Origin: Lingula anatina
Taxonomy: Eukaryota; Brachiopoda; Lingulata; Lingulida; Lingulidae
Direction: 5' to 3'
Length of the DNA: 23,557 nt
Assembly: GCF_001039355.2 (NCBI RefSeq)
Contig: NW_019775980.1
Span: forward strand, 421,574 to 445,130
The notes beneath the pieces are model-generated. The model was not told the DNA's origin, ran no database searches, and saw only the letters and a list, made by a program, of their open reading frames with translations. Made by a program: the position numbers and the translations under genes. Shown here one piece after another: positions 20,506 through 23,557 of this stretch (the stretch's first letter is position 1; each line of letters opens with the position of its first letter).

Positions 20506-20575
20506 GCATCGGCCGGGAAGCGCACCAGGACCACCCGGGCGGCAGGCGATCATTCTACCACTGAACCACCGTTGC
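20506..20575 (-). tRNA. Degenerate tRNA-Gly(GCC)-like sequence
   Basis: On the minus strand the 70-nt sequence starts GCAACGGTGGTTCAGTGGTA and ends TTCCCGGCCGATGC. It has an intact A-box and a GCC anticodon in the usual CTGCC context. The acceptor arms GCAACGG/CCGATGC pair at 6 of 7 positions and the T stem at 4 of 5. The anticodon stem has two mismatches, including the loop-closing pair, and the T loop lacks the normal TTCGA. A short T run follows. A pseudogene or SINE head is more likely than a working tRNA. Confidence 0.5.
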
Positions 20576-20601
20576 GAACTTTGCTCAAAGAAATTAGGCC
20601 A

Positions 20602-20653
20602 ACTTAGTTCAAAGCCTGGGTCTTTTCAAACTTAGTTCAAAGCCTGGGTCTAG
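20602..20653. repeat. Short direct duplication
   Basis: AACTTAGTTCAAAGCCTGGG occurs twice about 27 bp apart, beside the tRNA-Gly-like sequence. Confidence 0.85.
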
Positions 20654-20942
20654 TTGGGCAACTAAACAAACACAAACATACACAATATTTTTAAAACTGA
20701 GTAACCAATATGCCTTTTCTTTAAAACACCAATTTACATCTTTATTTCTGTGGGACGCAGCGATTTACATAATCACAGTATAAACGTATGTAGGTCTAGC
20801 TCTGCCGCTCACAGATGAGCGTGATGAATGCAGTAACCGTTAAGCCTCCTTTACACTGGAAAGGGCGGATCTAGAGATATTTTCTGACAGTCTTCCAAAT
20901 TATCTTTGTTGGTTCATCCTCCACTGCCCGATCCCTACCCTC

Positions 20943-21001
20943 GCACGCACGCACTCACACACACACACACACACACACGCACGCACACACACACACACAC
21001 A
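20943..21001. repeat. (CA)n microsatellite with CG interruptions
   Basis: CGCACGCACGCA followed by a CA tract with one CGCACG interruption. Confidence 0.95.
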
Positions 21002-21965
21002 TAATAAGGATTGCGAACAATTTATTAGGGGCTGTTTCAAATCTTTAATTTCTTCTTTTATACCACTGCTCATTTTGGGTTTTCCTCAACCATGTTTTCT
21101 TGTTTTTTTCTCGGAAGTAATGCCTGGGCATGCGCATGCTTAAAGATACCCTGAGAGAGATCTCTTTCGTGAATGTTCGCGGCCGTGTTTGAACTCAATT
21201 GTTTTAAATATCGATCCCAAAGCCATTCAAGAATACGAATAACATTACCTCATGCAATAAAGGAGAGATATTGAAAAAATATTAGAGCCTATCAAGAATC
21301 TTACAGGTCGATCGCGAGTTACCTATCATTATTACCTTGCTTGGGAAGTGCGAGGATGCGTAAGAAACAAGTTTTAACAATTAAAATTGTTTACGAGCTC
21401 TAGCGTTCCACTTCTGAACAAGTGCCAGGCATTTTAAATGCAATTAGTAAGCTTGCCAACAGATGATAGTTAACTTGGAAGACTGACAGCTTTTGATATG
21501 ATTTAAATCACTCGAAGCGACTATAGTTTCATGGCATCTACATGCACATGTACATGGACTGTCACCGAAGTGTCATAGTGGTGATTTCACGGCCAAATTT
21601 CATTAAAAAAACTTCTACATTTAAATCTTATTATATTAATATTAGGTTAAAAATATTCAGATGTCTCGGCCATAATGATATCAAATGAAACTGTAAATGT
21701 ACTTTATTCATTGGAAAGAACTGTAACCAAGTTTTACAGGATGTTTTCAGTTATAATAGGATTTGATAACTTTATTTACAGCTTCATCTCCTAGTTGAAG
21801 TTTAAATCTGTCTCAGTTTAATAATGTTAAAGGTCTCTAGTTATATGTCTTAATTCTGTTAATTGGCTTCAATGGCTCTGACTTTCTTAAGGAATCAATG
21901 TATTGGATTTATGTGTTTCTCTCTATGTTTAAGTATATATAAGGGACAATTTCCACAGATATTTG
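21002..21965. other. No gene recognised
   Basis: AT-rich sequence with no coherent coding frame on either strand. The only minor feature is the CATGCACATGTACATG run near 21541-21556. Confidence 0.6.
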
Positions 21966-21966
21966 G

Positions 21967-22154
21967 ATCGATCTATATCCCTGGGGAGTCTCACTAAATT
22001 GCTATCAACTCAACCGGCTTAAATGTCTGTCACGCCTAGTAAAGCTGTTAGGGGGTGGTTATCTTTACCCCCTAGCTGATTCGGTAGGCGTGACAGACAT
22101 TTAAGCCGGTTAGTTGATAGCAATTTAGTGAGAATCACCAGGGAGTTAGACCGA
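21967..22154. mobile_element. Long foldback (hairpin) element, about 190 bp
   Basis: The left arm (21967-22037) and right arm (22084-22154) are near-perfect inverted copies. For example, TCACTAAATTGCTATCAACT pairs with AGTTGATAGCAATTTAGTGA, and GGCTTAAATGTCTGTCACGCCTA with its complement. The loop contains a further small inverted repeat, TAGGGGG against CCCCCTA. Non-coding. It could be a MITE or foldback element. A precursor-RNA hairpin is possible but not supported by anything else here. Confidence 0.85.
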
Positions 22155-22586
22155 TGCAGATGGATCGATCTAGGTATGGGAACCCAGTCTTAGAAGAAGA
22201 ACTCTGTATTGTCATTAGAGATTGGAGATCTGACATCAGAGAAAGTTTGGTCAGTCGAACCAATAGCTAGATAATCCGTGCTGTCTTAGGAGACCCCATA
22301 TCTCTCAGCCGGAGAAATAAACGGAGGGGTAAGTCAGTTTGTAGTTGGAAAACATATCATTGCTGTTGTGTTACCTGCTGGAGAAGTAACTCCGACCAAG
22401 GTCCGCTGTCTTACGAGTAAGAAAGTCACGGAAGACCGTCACAAACAAAGCAAGAAGTGCCTCAACGAAATCTTGAAAAATATTGACCGTCTTGAGATGA
22501 AAGAAATTAGATGCCCGTTAATGTAAACTTGAAAAATTCTGACCGTCTTCCGGAAGACCCAGAAGGTGGCCTCCTTCTGCCCCTGT

Positions 22587-22637
22587 ATTCAACCAGGGAA
22601 TTATATCGTCGACTATGATATAATTCCCTGATTCAAC
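22587..22637. repeat. 37-bp palindrome flanked by 7-bp direct repeats
   Basis: CAGGGAATTATATC (22594-22607) and its exact reverse complement (22617-22630) surround a 9-nt loop. ATTCAAC sits immediately outside on both sides (22587-22593 and 22631-22637), resembling a target-site duplication of a very small insertion. Confidence 0.8.
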
Positions 22638-23557
22638 TACCAAAAACGATTCACACCTACCGCATTTATGTACATTGCTACAAGGGTACCCATAGATTAA
22701 ATTTTACTATGACATTACGATTACAGTGGCGGATTTGGAATGGGATCAGGTTCCTGACCCCCCCCCCCCCTCCCCTTCGGTTTCTGAAAAAAATCAGACT
22801 ATTATTCCCCTCTTGAAATTAGAATTTTGACTAGCTGATTTATAGTACTATACCGTACATGTAAGTGTTGGCCCACAAAACGAAAGGCAACCAGTGAAAA
22901 TAGAATAAATAAATATTTACACGCTTCATGGTAACGTATGAGGATTCATGTTAATTCACCGTGTAGATCTTAAGGAAAATAGTGGTATATAGACATATAT
23001 ATTGAGCACCCACAAACCGGTATTGTTTTCTGATTTCATTGTTTGTTCTCTGTGTTGTCGCGACTCTGTGGTTGCGTGCGACGTTGTATATTAGTCGAGT
23101 CGCCACTCCCATAGGCCCAATAGTCGAACCCTGCAATGTTCTTTCCTGTAAACTTTTTTTTGCTGAAATGCATTCTTCAGGCCAAGAGAAGCAAAATTAG
23201 CTTGGTTGCTATTTCCGAGACCTTGAGCATTTTTCAATATGGCCGTCAATTTATGACGAAAAACAGAAAAACGACCAGAAGTCGCCGGGTAAACTTTATT
23301 GACAGCCTTTTTGAACGTGTATCCTATCAGGGGAGCACAACATTACTAGTGAATACGCTTAATCGCGTACCACTGAGCAAAAAACCAAAATGGCCGTCAA
23401 AATATAAGGCAGAAAATGATAAAAGCTGCAGAATCAGTTTGTTTTTTGCATATTTATTTTTATAAAAACCATATCCCCTTTTTATATTTATGTTAATTAT
23501 AATATTTTGTTAGTCATGACCCGAAACTCTTGGAGTAAGCTTATCTGACAGTTCACT
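22638..23557. other. No gene recognised; dispersed-repeat-like sequence with poly-C tract
   Basis: A poly-C run near 22757-22775 lies in GTGGCGGATTTGGAATGGG-type sequence typical of interspersed repeats. An open frame at 23136-23465 (109 codons) has no recognisable domain, and the related phrase ATGGCCGTCAA occurs twice within it. I do not call it a gene. Confidence 0.5.

Noticed and set aside
23136-23465. 109-codon plus-strand frame as a gene
   Set aside because: No domain, signal or splice context is recognisable, and it lies in repeat-like sequence with duplicated ATGGCCGTCAA phrases.

Overview
The window is animal nuclear DNA. All three recognisable genes have introns with GT-AG boundaries and conserved phases. 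The sequence is AT-rich and full of microsatellites, tandem repeats and short inverted-repeat elements. The proteins are typical of a bilaterian invertebrate. The repeat style suggests a mollusc, perhaps a bivalve, but that is a guess and I cannot name a species. Two single N characters (4544 and 18689) show this is an assembled scaffold, and the first is almost certainly a real gap. Layout: (1) 347-2447 (+) holds the last six coding exons of Derlin-1 (DERL1), a membrane protein of ER-associated degradation, followed by its 3'UTR; the 5' exons lie left of the window. (2) 4205-10281 is repeat-rich: a roughly 145-bp tandem repeat carrying DR1 nuclear-receptor half-sites, an N, then 78.6 seemingly identical copies of a 73-bp unit. 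(3) 10221-12885 (-) holds the first six coding exons of NDUFV2, the 24-kDa 2Fe-2S subunit of mitochondrial complex I. The remaining exons are absent and probably lie in the gap at 4544. (4) 12886-13683 is a head-to-head promoter region. (5) 13684-18102 (+) is an ANKRD60-like gene with an N-terminal ubiquitin-like domain, ankyrin repeats and a long basic coiled-coil tail; its 3' end is not recognised here. (6) 18103-23557 has no recognisable gene, only duplicated sequence, a degenerate tRNA-Gly-like locus, a CA microsatellite, a long foldback element and small palindromes. The most unusual feature is that the 73-bp array is not anonymous satellite DNA. On the minus strand each unit is the 3' part of NDUFV2 coding exon 6 plus its splice donor and 12 intron bases. 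Two other splice junctions show the same type of duplication: the acceptor of a DERL1 exon is present in five tandem copies (58-bp unit), and the acceptor of NDUFV2 exon 5 is duplicated once (36-bp period). Three exon-intron-spanning tandem duplications in two adjacent genes suggest a shared process, and they leave many decoy splice sites whose use would introduce frameshifts or stop codons. The three genes have no obvious functional link: ER quality control, mitochondrial respiration, and a probable cytoskeletal or ciliary scaffold.
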